Of a stretch of 64,000 bases of DNA, positions 16,612-25,387 are shown piece by piece (positions within the stretch are counted from its first letter, which is position 1; the number at the start of each line of letters is the position of its first letter). Where the stretch lies: positions 62,001 through 126,000 of the forward strand of contig NZ_AZRK01000042.1 of assembly GCF_002895485.1 (NCBI RefSeq), in the 5' to 3' direction. The notes under the pieces are model-generated. The model did not search any database. It worked only from the letters and a program-made list of their open reading frames with translations, and was not told where the DNA came from. Source of the DNA: Petrotoga sp. 9PWA.NaAc.5.4. Its GTDB lineage: Bacteria > Thermotogota > Thermotogae > Petrotogales > Petrotogaceae. Both the position numbers and the translations under genes were made by a program.

Positions 16612-16825
16612 ATAGATACTTTAGAAACGATAATTTTCAGAAAATAAGCTTTTGAATTTAAAATGGGTCCAGGGCACAGCCCTTTCTCCCTTCTTTGGCT
16701 ATAAGTACCGAAAAAGGTAAAGAAATTAAGAATTAGTAAGGACTAGAAGCAAGGAGGTATTTTGTGAAAAAATCAATGTTAAAACATCTATAATAATAAG
16801 GACTTTGAAATTTCTAAAGTGGATA
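16612..16825 (+). repeat. Interspersed TIR repeat, complete copy (upstream of tricorn protease)
   Basis: TAGATACTTTAGAAAC ... AATTTCTAAAGTGGATA. Internal parts: CAGGGCACAGCCC, GGCTATAAGTACCG stem, GAATTAGTAAGGAC, AAGGAGGTATTTTGTGAAAA and CTATAATAATAAGG. In this copy only, GTG 16764 could open a 9-codon frame (VKKSMLKHL) after GGAGGT; other copies have TAA there, so this is not conserved. Confidence 0.85.
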
Positions 16826-16852
16826 TCAATAAACTGAAGGAGGTTAAAGTAA

Positions 16853-19800
16853 ATGCATGCTCAATTTAATGGTTATTATCGTTATCCAACAATTTTTAAT
16901 GATCAAATCGCATTTGTTTCAGAAGATGATATTTGGTTAATAACTACAAAAGGTAGTATTGCCAGGAGACTAACTACAAATTTAGGGGAAGTTTCCGATT
17001 TGGCTTTTTCAGAAGACGGAAAATGGATAGCATTCACCGGAAGAGATGAAGGAGTACCAGATATTTACATAATCCCTTCCGACGGTGGAACTTCAAAAAG
17101 ATTAACTTTTTTGGGATGTAATAGTAAAGTTGTTGGATGGCATAACGAAACAGTTATATTTTCAACTAACTATGCTCAACCATTCAAAAGAATAACTGAA
17201 CTATGGGAAGTGGCTATAAATGATAAAACAAAACTAAAAAAATTAGAGTATGGACTTGCTACAGAAATATCGTTTGGCAAAGATAAAGGAGTTGTACTCG
17301 GTAGAAAAACTGGTGAACCCGCCAGATGGAAAAATTATAGAGGAGGTACTGCAGGTGAAATATTAATTGACGTAGAAGGAAACTTCAACTTTAAAAAATT
17401 AATTAACTTAAAATCTAACTTCGCTAATCCTATGTGGATAGGCGATAGAATTTATTTTGTCTCAGATCATGAAGATGTAGCAAACATTTTTTCTTGCTTA
17501 GTTGATGGAAGTGATCTAAAAAAACATACCCATCATAATAATTATTATGTAAGAAATGCAAAAACTGATGGAGAAAACATCGTATATCATGCCGGAGCAG
17601 ATATTTATGTTTTTAATGTAAAAAATAACGAAACAAAAAAAATAGATATAAAATATTTAAGTGGTTTAACTCAGAGAAATAGAAAGTTCGTTGATCCATC
17701 AGAATATTTTGAAAGCTTCAATGTTTCTAAAAAAGGTGAAAAACTATTAACAACTCATCGAGGGAAAGCTTATTACTATGAAAATTGGTTTGGACCTGTA
17801 AAACAAATAGGAAAAGCACATGGGGTAAGATATCGCCTCTCCACCTATTTAAATTTGAAAGATGAAGAAAAAATTGTAACAATTAGTGATGAGAACAATG
17901 AAGAACATATAGAAATACATAATTTGAAAGAATCAAAAACAGAAATTTTAAAAATCAAAGATCTTGACTTAGGAAGAGTCACAAAAATAATTCCTAATCC
18001 TAATAAAGAAGAAATCCTTTTGACGAATCAAAGAAATGAATTAATACTTATTGATTTAGATAAAAAATCCAAAAAAGAAATAGACAAAAGTGATATAGGG
18101 CCAATTAATGGATTTGCATATTCTCCAGATGGAAGATGGATTACTTACTCTAAGTATATTAATAGGAAGCAAGCCGCAATCATGATATATGATAAAAATG
18201 AAGAAAAAACTCATCAGGTTACAGAACCTGTGTTATTAGATGTACTTCCCACTTTTGATCCAAATGGGAAATATTTATACTTTTTATCTTATAGGACTTT
18301 TAACCCAGTTAGTGATAATTTACAATTCAATTTTGCTTTCGTTAAAGGCGTTAAACCTTATTTACTTACTCTAAAAAAAGATATTCCTTCTCCTTTCCAA
18401 GATGAAGGAGAAAAGGATACCTCACAGGAAAGTTTTGACAAAAGAGATGAAAATAAAGAAAATATGAAGTTAAAAGAAATTGAAATTGATTTTGAGAACA
18501 TAACTGATCGAATTCTTCAATTTCCAGTAAGTGAAGAAAGATATTTAGATATTGAAGCAGCCCAAAATAAGATTTTTTATACTATAGCTTCTGTTAAAGG
18601 AGAATTAGATAACGAAGAAGATATTTTTAAGAGCTTACCTTCAGAACTCACTTTGAAATATTATGATCTTTTAGATAAAGAAGAAAAAACCTTTCTTGAA
18701 GGAGTTTCAGAATTTAAAATCTCAAATGATACTCAGAAAATAGCAATTAGGATAGGAAATGATCTAAGAATTTTATCAACATCAGAACCGCCTGCTTCGG
18801 AAGAAGAAAAAGATGAGACAAAAAAGTTTAACAAAAAAACTGGGTGGATAGATCTTTCACGAATAAAGGTAGAAGTAGATCCCCTAAGTGAATGGAAACA
18901 AATGCTTTGCGAAGCATGGAGATTACAAAAGTTTTATTTTTGGAATAGTGAAAATCCAAAAGTTAATTGGGATGAAATTTTGAACAAGTATATTGTTTTA
19001 GTAGATAGAATAGGATCGAGAACCGAATTTTCAGACTTAATTTGGGAAATGCAAGGTGAATTAAAAACTTCACATGCTTACGAAGTTGGAGGGGATTACA
19101 AGCCAAAACCAACTTATAAAATTGGTTATTTAGGAGTTGACTTAGAATACGATGAAACTGAAAATATCTATCGAATAACTCACATATTGAAAGGAGATCC
19201 TTGGGATAACAAATATAAGCCTCCATTAATTGGCCCAGCATTAGATGTAAAAGAAAGCGATTACATTGTTTCTATAAATGGTAAAGATCTGAAAGAAAAA
19301 TCATTTAATGAATTATTGGTAAATTACAATAATCAGTTCGTAGAAATATCTACAGTACATGAAAGAAAAGATACTATAATAAAAAAGTTTGTAGTAAAAA
19401 CTTTGTCCGATGAAACTCCTTTACGATATAGAGAATGGGTCGAAAAAAATAAGAAATATGTTCATGAAAAAACAAATTCAAAAGTTGGATATGTGCATAT
19501 TCCAGATATGGAAGCTTTAGGCTATTCTGAATTTCATAGATATTACTTAAATGAAATTCATCGGGATGCCTTAATAGTAGATGTTAGGTTTAATTCAGGC
19601 GGAAGTGTCTCTTCGCTAATCTTAGAAAAATTAAATAGGAAATTCATTGGTTATGATTTTCCGAAATGGATGGCCCCAGAACAATATCAATACGACTCAG
19701 TAAAAGGCCCTATAGTAGCTGTAACTAACGAATTTGCTGGTTCCGATGGAGATATATTCAGCCATTCATTCAAAATGATGAAGTTGGGAAAGTTGATAGG

Positions 19801-20071
19801 GAAAAGAACTTGGGGCGGAGTAGTAGGTATTTGGCCAAGAAATCCTTTGGTAGATTTTTCAATAACAACTCAACCAGAAATGGCTTTTTGGTTTAAAGAT
19901 GTGGGTTGGGGAATAGAAAATTATGGTACCGATCCTGATATAGAAGTAGATATAATGCCTAAGGATTATAAAGAAATGAAAGATCCACAACTAGATAAAG
20001 CAATAGAAATTATTTTAGATGAATTAGAAAAAAATTCACCTATGGATCCATACGACATAAAAAAATTTTAA
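16853..20071 (+). CDS. tri: Tricorn protease (peptidase S41 family)
   Basis: 1072 residues, the size of archaeal tricorn. A cytoplasmic giant peptidase that trims oligopeptides. Order: six- and seven-bladed beta-propellers (about residues 1-310 and 310-680, WD-like repeats such as SPDGRWITYSKY), C1 domain, PDZ domain (about 755-850, ISINGKDL), C2 catalytic domain. The residues equivalent to the Thermoplasma Ser745/His746/Ser965/Glu1023 set appear: SHAY with Ser740-His741, GSDGDIF with Ser964-Asp965, and GIENYGTDPD with the Glu. There is no signal peptide. ATG follows AGGAGG at 9-10 bases; a complete interspersed repeat lies upstream and a bidirectional terminator follows. Confidence 0.92.
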   Translation: MHAQFNGYYRYPTIFNDQIAFVSEDDIWLITTKGSIARRLTTNLGEVSDLAFSEDGKWIAFTGRDEGVPDIYIIPSDGGTSKRLTFLGCNSKVVGWHNETVIFSTNYAQPFKRITELWEVAINDKTKLKKLEYGLATEISFGKDKGVVLGRKTGEPARWKNYRGGTAGEILIDVEGNFNFKKLINLKSNFANPMWIGDRIYFVSDHEDVANIFSCLVDGSDLKKHTHHNNYYVRNAKTDGENIVYHAGADIYVFNVKNNETKKIDIKYLSGLTQRNRKFVDPSEYFESFNVSKKGEKLLTTHRGKAYYYENWFGPVKQIGKAHGVRYRLSTYLNLKDEEKIVTISDENNEEHIEIHNLKESKTEILKIKDLDLGRVTKIIPNPNKEEILLTNQRNELILIDLDKKSKKEIDKSDIGPINGFAYSPDGRWITYSKYINRKQAAIMIYDKNEEKTHQVTEPVLLDVLPTFDPNGKYLYFLSYRTFNPVSDNLQFNFAFVKGVKPYLLTLKKDIPSPFQDEGEKDTSQESFDKRDENKENMKLKEIEIDFENITDRILQFPVSEERYLDIEAAQNKIFYTIASVKGELDNEEDIFKSLPSELTLKYYDLLDKEEKTFLEGVSEFKISNDTQKIAIRIGNDLRILSTSEPPASEEEKDETKKFNKKTGWIDLSRIKVEVDPLSEWKQMLCEAWRLQKFYFWNSENPKVNWDEILNKYIVLVDRIGSRTEFSDLIWEMQGELKTSHAYEVGGDYKPKPTYKIGYLGVDLEYDETENIYRITHILKGDPWDNKYKPPLIGPALDVKESDYIVSINGKDLKEKSFNELLVNYNNQFVEISTVHERKDTIIKKFVVKTLSDETPLRYREWVEKNKKYVHEKTNSKVGYVHIPDMEALGYSEFHRYYLNEIHRDALIVDVRFNSGGSVSSLILEKLNRKFIGYDFPKWMAPEQYQYDSVKGPIVAVTNEFAGSDGDIFSHSFKMMKLGKLIGKRTWGGVVGIWPRNPLVDFSITTQPEMAFWFKDVGWGIENYGTDPDIEVDIMPKDYKEMKDPQLDKAIEIILDELEKNSPMDPYDIKKF

Positions 20072-20109
20072 ATAGAATAGTAATATAGAACTTATAATAA
20101 TATAATAAT

Positions 20110-20150
20110 AACTAAAACGCCGAGAAATAAAGCATCTCGGCGTTTTAGTT
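20110..20150. terminator. Bidirectional Rho-independent terminator between tricorn and pfp
   Basis: Perfect 16-bp stem AACTAAAACGCCGAGA / TCTCGGCGTTTTAGTT with a nine-base loop, placed between two convergent genes. T-rich on both exits. Confidence 0.88.
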
Positions 20151-20175
20151 ATTTTGGTTATTCGTTATTCCTTAC

Positions 20176-21393
20176 TTATTTTATGGGAAAAGAAACATAT
20201 TTAGGTATACCGTTTTGATAAACAGGATAGCTTTCTCCATATATTAAAGGCTTAGCATATTCTATGAATTTTTCATTCATGTTATATCCATCATCACTTA
20301 TATATTCTTCAGGTAAATATTTAGTATTGTTCGCAACTTCAAATAATGGAACCTTTCCATATTCCACTTCATATGGATCATTAGACAATCTATTTATTGT
20401 TACCATATAACCCGTTATACCATTTAAAGCATATTCTAAAGCTTTTTCCCCTATTTTTATAGCTTCTTCCTGATCTGTTTTACTTACTATATGACCTCCG
20501 CTTCTTTGCAGATAATCTGGAATAGCAACATGAACCTTTAATCCAAGCCTCGTAAGAATAATATTTGCAATTACTCTACCAACGTCACCTAATTGTCTAT
20601 TTCCGAAACTGTCTGTATAACCCATATCAGAAACAAAAGCCCCACTTTTATATTTTATGCCTTCTGAAACGGCTATAGAACAGTACCCATTTCCTTCAAT
20701 CTCTTTTTGTACTTTACTTAAAAAATTTTCTTCTTCAAAAATTCTTTCAGGAAGTAATATAATTTGAGGACCAAAATCTCCATTTAATTTAGCAAGGGAA
20801 GTAGCTGCTGCTAACCATCCCGCATGTCTTCCCATTGTCTCCATAATAAAGATTTTTGTCGAATCCTTTGACATGCTTCTTGTATCAATACTTGCTTCAA
20901 GCATAGAAATAGCAAGATATTTAGATGCAGAACCGTAACCGGGAGAGTGATCTGTTCCATATAAATCATTATCGATTGTTTTTGGCATTCCTATAACCAT
21001 TAAATCGTATCCAATCTTTTTTGCGTACTCGTCTATCTTATTTGCAGTGTCCATAGAATCATTCCCACCGTTATAAAAAAAACAATTGATATTATAATCT
21101 TTAAAGGTTTTAAAAAGTTTCCTGAAACCTTCTTCATCGCCTTCTTTTAACCTATGCCTGCATGAACCAAAAGCACTTGCAGGCGTATATTTTAGTGCAT
21201 TTATTTTCTCTGCTGATTCCTCAGTCAAATCAAATAATTTCCCTTCAAGGATACCAGAAATACCGTTAATTCCAACATAAATTTTGTCTATAGACTTATT
21301 TCTTCTTGCACTATTAATAAGTCCATAAGCAGAAGCGTTTATTACACTAGTAACTCCACCTGATTGCGCATAAAGAATGTTCTTTTTAACCAC
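20176..21393 (-). CDS. pfp: Pyrophosphate-dependent 6-phosphofructokinase
   Basis: 405 residues. Phosphofructokinase fold opening YAQSGGVTSVINASAYGL. The phosphoryl-donor loop GGNDSMDTA and MPKTIDNDL (Lys where ATP-dependent enzymes have Gly in PGTIDND) indicate use of PPi, making the step reversible. METMGRHAGWLAAAT and PERIFEEE complete the active site. Starts with GTG after AAGGGGTG. The Thermotoga lineage has both ATP- and PPi-types; only the PPi form is in this window. Monocistronic; followed by the shared terminator. Confidence 0.9.
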   Translation of the reverse strand: MVKKNILYAQSGGVTSVINASAYGLINSARRNKSIDKIYVGINGISGILEGKLFDLTEESAEKINALKYTPASAFGSCRHRLKEGDEEGFRKLFKTFKDYNINCFFYNGGNDSMDTANKIDEYAKKIGYDLMVIGMPKTIDNDLYGTDHSPGYGSASKYLAISMLEASIDTRSMSKDSTKIFIMETMGRHAGWLAAATSLAKLNGDFGPQIILLPERIFEEENFLSKVQKEIEGNGYCSIAVSEGIKYKSGAFVSDMGYTDSFGNRQLGDVGRVIANIILTRLGLKVHVAIPDYLQRSGGHIVSKTDQEEAIKIGEKALEYALNGITGYMVTINRLSNDPYEVEYGKVPLFEVANNTKYLPEEYISDDGYNMNEKFIEYAKPLIYGESYPVYQNGIPKYVSFPIK

Positions 21394-21436
21394 TTAAAAC
21401 ACCCCTTAAAGTCTATATTAAACTTACTTGTTTAAT

Positions 21437-22237
21437 CTAAACCATTTGAACTGTTTTATAATTTTGAAAGTAATTTAAATTTTCTTCCTCTACTATATTT
21501 TTTTTCACAGACATAACCATTCCAAAACCTTGGGCATTTTTAGCTCCTAACCCTGAATTCAAAGCTAATTCTATTAATTTTTTGTCACCTTTTAAAATAA
21601 AATATCCCGTCCAACCTTTTATTATGATATCTTTATAAAATAAAAGTTTTTCATTTTTTTCTGTTATTCCATAAGGTTCTATAGAAAAATGTGAATCTCT
21701 AATTGGCAATTTTAAAGCCGAAGACTTTCTCTTAAGATTTTCTTCTATAAGCTTTTTAAAATCAGACGAATAAGGAGAAAAATAATGAGTATACCTTTTA
21801 CCATTAGGTAATAATATAGTCGAATAAACAGTTATAGGAGACAACGTTTTTACTAATATTTTTTCTTTAACAAAAGCTTTTACTTTCTCACACTTTACTA
21901 AAGTAAAACTATTTTTTTCTATCCTAAAAATTTTTTGTTCGTTAAGACTATTTAAAACCGAATCAACCAATTCTTCAATAGGTGAAGCAAAAAAGATCGT
22001 AAAAAGTCCTTTAAATCTCATCCTTTTTTCTTGAACCTTAAAAGGGCCAGAGGGATAAATACGTGAAAAAGTGAAAAGTTTTAATTTTTTATCTTCGGCT
22101 TTGGTACCTATATCATGATAGCCTGGCATCTCTTCTGACATTAAGCTATAAAATAATCCTTGCAATGGCCTATTGTAATGAACTGGCAAATCTATTTCTT
22201 CTTCGTTAATAGGCCCAAAAACGAGTTTAATTATCAA
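21437..22237 (-). CDS. cas6: CRISPR-associated endoribonuclease Cas6 (isolated)
   Basis: 266 residues from TTG 22237, which has GGGGGG 7 bases upstream; an in-frame TTG five codons earlier falls on or before that ribosome site. Cas6 cuts CRISPR precursor RNA in repeat stems. Family features: strand start IIKLVFGPIN, PVHYNRPLQGLFYSLM with the usual active-site Tyr region, YHDIGTKAEDKKLKLFTFS with the candidate catalytic His, and the C-terminal glycine-rich loop SGLGAKNAQGFGMV. No CRISPR array and no other cas gene is present within this 64-kb window. It would process RNAs from arrays elsewhere, or is a relict kept intact. Confidence 0.9.
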   Translation of the reverse strand: MIIKLVFGPINEEEIDLPVHYNRPLQGLFYSLMSEEMPGYHDIGTKAEDKKLKLFTFSRIYPSGPFKVQEKRMRFKGLFTIFFASPIEELVDSVLNSLNEQKIFRIEKNSFTLVKCEKVKAFVKEKILVKTLSPITVYSTILLPNGKRYTHYFSPYSSDFKKLIEENLKRKSSALKLPIRDSHFSIEPYGITEKNEKLLFYKDIIIKGWTGYFILKGDKKLIELALNSGLGAKNAQGFGMVMSVKKNIVEEENLNYFQNYKTVQMV

Positions 22238-22270
22238 TAATATTCCCCCCAATAAACATTATTATTGAAT

Positions 22271-22305
22271 TAATTCCCATTATGGCAACACCATAATGGG
22301 AATTA
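22271..22305 (-). terminator. Inverted repeat between the ATPase gene and cas6 (probable terminator)
   Basis: TAATTCCCATTATGG, loop CAACA, CCATAATGGGAATTA: 15 perfect pairs, 14 bp after the stop of the ABC ATPase gene. The T run after the stem is poor, so termination efficiency is uncertain. Confidence 0.6.
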
Positions 22306-22318
22306 ACATAATTTATTA

Positions 22319-23419
22319 TTAAAATATAGCTTGTTCGGTTTCCTTATCAAAAACATGAATCATTTCTAAATCAACAACTACTTCAAATTTTTGACCTGCT
22401 TCCGCACGTGTTTGTGGACTAACTTTAGCTGTTATCGCTTGATTACCAATAGCCAAATGCAGCAATGTTTCGCTCCCTAACGGTTCAACAACATCTACAA
22501 CAGAGTTAAGCACATTACCTTCATTTGCACTGCTCGAAATTGATTTATCATATAAATCTTCTGGTCTAACGCCAAGAACAACTTCTTTATCTACATAACT
22601 TTCTAAAAGAGATGCTCTATTATCTGGAACTTTTATAGCAATACCCTCTTCTTTTAACCAAATGCCATTTTCTCTAACAACTTTTACGTTCAAAAAGTTC
22701 ATAGGAGGTGTTCCAATAAACCCAGCAACAAAAATAGTTTTGGGATTATTATAAACTTCAAACGGACCACCAATTTGTTGAATTATTCCTTCATTCATTA
22801 TAACTATCTTATCCGCCATTGTCATAGCTTCAACCTGATCGTGTGTAACATAGGCAACTGTTGCTTCTAATCTTTTTTGCAACTTTTTAAGTTCTGCTCT
22901 CATTTGAACTCTTAGCTTTGCATCTAAGTTAGAAAGAGGCTCGTCAAATAAGAAAACCTTAGGATCCCTAACAATAGCCCTACCAACAGCAACTCTCTGT
23001 CTTTGACCACCTGAAAGTTGTTTGGGTTTTCTATCAAGCAAATGTTCTATCCCTAAAATCTTTGCAGCTTCTCTTACTCTTTTTTCTATTTCGTCCTTAG
23101 GGGTTTTTCTTAATTTTAAACCAAAAGCCATATTATCATAAACAGTCATGTGAGGATATAACGCATAGTTTTGGAAAACCATAGCAATATCTCTATCTTT
23201 TGGTTCAACATCATTTACAACTTTTCCATCTATCTTTATAGTTCCTGATGTTATATCTTCCAATCCTGCAATCATTCTTAGTGTTGTTGTTTTACCACAT
23301 CCTGATGGACCTAACAATACTAAAAATTCTTTATCCTCAATAATAAATTCAGCATCTTTAACTGCATGAAAACCATTCGGATATACTTTATTTATTTTTT
23401 CTAATAAAACTTCTGCCAT
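22319..23419 (-). CDS. msmK: ABC sugar-transporter ATPase, MalK/MsmK/UgpC type
   Basis: 366 residues. Cytoplasmic ATP-hydrolysing subunit of carbohydrate importers. Walker A GPSGCGKTTTLRMIAG (about residues 37-52), Q-loop MVFQNYALYPHMTVYDN, signature LSGGQRQRVAVGRAI, Walker B VFLFDEPLSNLDAK, His switch YVTHDQVEAMTMAD; from about 235 onward the OB/TOBE regulatory part, including VVLGVRPEDLYD. There are no permease or binding-protein genes beside it, so it is probably the common ATPase shared by several sugar transporters encoded elsewhere, as described for MsmX. ATG after GGAGGTG; a degenerate interspersed repeat lies upstream. Confidence 0.92.
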   Translation of the reverse strand: MAEVLLEKINKVYPNGFHAVKDAEFIIEDKEFLVLLGPSGCGKTTTLRMIAGLEDITSGTIKIDGKVVNDVEPKDRDIAMVFQNYALYPHMTVYDNMAFGLKLRKTPKDEIEKRVREAAKILGIEHLLDRKPKQLSGGQRQRVAVGRAIVRDPKVFLFDEPLSNLDAKLRVQMRAELKKLQKRLEATVAYVTHDQVEAMTMADKIVIMNEGIIQQIGGPFEVYNNPKTIFVAGFIGTPPMNFLNVKVVRENGIWLKEEGIAIKVPDNRASLLESYVDKEVVLGVRPEDLYDKSISSSANEGNVLNSVVDVVEPLGSETLLHLAIGNQAITAKVSPQTRAEAGQKFEVVVDLEMIHVFDKETEQAIF

Positions 23420-23444
23420 TTATTAGCACCTCCATATTAGTTTT

Positions 23445-23535
23445 AATTAATTTTTTAAAAATTATAAAACATAAATTCTATAAATATTTCAAATTCTGAA
23501 TTTTTTAAAAAATATCTCCTCCTTTAATCTTAGCT
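23445..23535 (-). repeat. Interspersed TIR repeat, degenerate 3' half (upstream of msmK)
   Basis: Minus strand: AAAGGAGGAGATATTTTTTA, then TTTGAAATATTTATAGAATTTATGTTTTATAATTTT resembling the 3' half of other copies; no intact TIR and no GC hairpin. Assigned by position and similarity only. Confidence 0.4.
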
Positions 23536-23582
23536 AAATATAAATTTTTAATGAATTCATTTATTATGCGATTCACAAAACA

Positions 23583-23837
23583 TTAAGCATCAAAATTTTT
23601 GAAAAAGGCTTTAATATCTTTAAATTTCTCCACATCTTCTAAATCAAAAAGCGATATATCTCTTATTTCATCAATAAATTCCATTAAATGAATAAACTTA
23701 TTATAATTTATCATTACACTTATAGGAACACCATTTTTTGTTATAATTACATCTTTATCCTTTGTTTGGTCGACAACTTGAGAAAATTTCGCTTTTGCAT
23801 CCGCTAAATTATAAAATACAGAATCTTTCAATTCCAT
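23583..23837 (-). CDS. Phd/YefM-family antitoxin (no partner toxin visible)
   Basis: 84 residues. The N-terminal DNA-binding part of Phd/YefM antitoxins is clear: VFYNLADAKAKFSQVVDQTK, then DVIITKNGVPISVMINYNKF. The acidic C-terminal tail (from about residue 55) would wrap a toxin. No RelE-, Doc- or VapC-like gene adjoins: downstream is a 48-bp gap and a repeat; upstream is an unrelated radical SAM gene. It has its own consensus promoter overlapped by a 16-bp palindrome, the expected autorepression design. Solitary regulator or orphaned antitoxin. Confidence 0.82.
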   Translation of the reverse strand: MELKDSVFYNLADAKAKFSQVVDQTKDKDVIITKNGVPISVMINYNKFIHLMEFIDEIRDISLFDLEDVEKFKDIKAFFKNFDA

Positions 23838-23850
23838 TATAACACCCCTT

Positions 23851-23886
23851 GACTATAATTATAGTCATTTTATAAATATTTGTCAA
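23851..23886 (-). promoter_or_regulatory. Consensus promoter with overlapping palindromic operator for the antitoxin
   Basis: Minus strand: TTGACA (23886-23881), 17-base spacer, TATAAT (23863-23858), both perfect. The perfect 16-bp palindrome GACTATAATTATAGTC (23851-23866) covers the -10 box and is the likely operator for autorepression by the Phd/YefM protein whose ATG is at 23837. Confidence 0.85.
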
Positions 23887-23962
23887 CAATACCAAACTGA
23901 AGATTTTGCATTCTAATTGGTTATAATACCATACAATCAATTATAATCTTCTATAAATAGAT

Positions 23963-25309
23963 TTATTGAAAATATTTACTACGCGCATAATTTTTTACTT
24001 CATTTATTTCATCTACATTCAATGTAAAATTTGCCCAATATGGTATATAGGTATTGTTCAACAATAATGGATCAATATTTTCAAAAATATATTTTTCTTC
24101 AACCAATTTATTGAACTCAGTTGTACCAGGTATAGGTGTAAATTCATTTAAATTTATTCTAATTCCTAAGGAATAGCAAAAATCTATTGCTTCTATAACT
24201 TTTTCTTTGCTTTGACCAGGCAAATTAATTAAAATATAAGCAGATATGTCATCTTTACTAAAACCTACTTTTTTTAGGTTTAAAATAGCTCTTTCAAGAT
24301 CTCGATTACTTACTTTAAACCCTGTTTCTTTTTGAGTTTTATAATCATAACTTTCATATCCCAGCTTAATCGTTTTAAAATTAGCTTTTTTTAGTAAGTA
24401 AGCAATCTCTTCATCAACTCTTCTTGCATGTATTCCATTTGGCAAGTGAAATCTAATCTCAAAAGCAGAAAGCGCCTTTAGCAAATCTTTAATATCATCC
24501 CTTAACAAAAAAGCATCATCGAAAAAGACTATATCTTTTATATAAGGTCTTTTTTTTAATATAAAGTCAATATTATCTACAATCTTATCTATGCTTCGAT
24601 ATTCGAAATGCCACATTTTTGGAGTAACACAGTAAGAACACTTGAAGGAACATCCAACCGAAGTAATTAATACAACATAAGGAAGGTCAGAATCGTATAA
24701 TTCATAGGTCAAATCTGTTTTTTCAAACCAATCTAATCTATCTAAACTTTCTGAATTCAAATTTAATTCATTTAAAACACCTTTTAAAGGTAAAATTCCC
24801 ATACCAGGAAAAACAGAAACATTATAACAAGAAAATGTCTCTTTTGCATGTTCTGTATATAAAGTAGAATAAATACCACCAAAAAATATCGGAGTTTCAG
24901 GGAAAAATTCTCTTAAAACTTCAATACATTTAAGTCCCCCATAATACCAATATGTAAGAGTAACTCCAACCAAAATAGCATCTACTTTTTCATTTTTTTT
25001 AATTTTCTCTAATTTTTGTCTGAATAGTTCGATTGGTAAACCGTATCTTTTAAAATCTCTTGGTATATTTTTTAATATGGATGGTTTTTCAACAACTTCA
25101 TTATAAAACTTACCAGTACCATAGTATTTATCTTTTACTTTTTTTTGTTTCACCAATTCTTTGTCATACCTGTTTAATAGATCTATAAAAATTACCTCAT
25201 GGCCTAAATTTTTTAAAATTTCAGAAATATACAAAAGGCCTAATGGTTTTAACCAAAAATCATAAGCAGCTGAGTCATAAATCCAAGGATTCACAATTAG
25301 AAACTTCAC
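23963..25309 (-). CDS. B12-binding-domain radical SAM protein
   Basis: 448 residues. The N-terminal third is a cobalamin-binding-type Rossmann domain (MKFLIVNPWIYDSAAYDFWL, LKPLGLLYISEILKNLGHEV); the classical DxHxxG motif is not seen. The radical SAM core has the 4Fe-4S motif C-SFK-C-SY-C in SVGCSFKCSYCVTP near residue 220, then PYIKDIVFFDDAFLL and KLGYESYDYKTQKETGF. Such proteins perform methylation, rearrangement or ring chemistry on unknown substrates. Starts with GTG after GGAGGAACG. No substrate-giving neighbours. Confidence 0.85.
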   Translation of the reverse strand: MKFLIVNPWIYDSAAYDFWLKPLGLLYISEILKNLGHEVIFIDLLNRYDKELVKQKKVKDKYYGTGKFYNEVVEKPSILKNIPRDFKRYGLPIELFRQKLEKIKKNEKVDAILVGVTLTYWYYGGLKCIEVLREFFPETPIFFGGIYSTLYTEHAKETFSCYNVSVFPGMGILPLKGVLNELNLNSESLDRLDWFEKTDLTYELYDSDLPYVVLITSVGCSFKCSYCVTPKMWHFEYRSIDKIVDNIDFILKKRPYIKDIVFFDDAFLLRDDIKDLLKALSAFEIRFHLPNGIHARRVDEEIAYLLKKANFKTIKLGYESYDYKTQKETGFKVSNRDLERAILNLKKVGFSKDDISAYILINLPGQSKEKVIEAIDFCYSLGIRINLNEFTPIPGTTEFNKLVEEKYIFENIDPLLLNNTYIPYWANFTLNVDEINEVKNYARSKYFQ

Positions 25310-25387
25310 GTCCGTTCCTCCGCATTTATCAACATTCTTAGACCAAAAAGTTTAAGTGCTATTCTAAATCCAATTTCATTGTTTATT

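Noticed and set aside
16764-16793. Nine-codon leader peptide (VKKSMLKHL) after GGAGGT in a repeat copy
   Set aside because: Other copies have TTGTAA at this point, so the frame is not conserved; the GGAGG is better explained by RNA pairing.
23583-23962. Toxin gene next to the Phd/YefM antitoxin
   Set aside because: Both flanks were read in all frames; only promoter, palindrome and AT-rich spacer are present.
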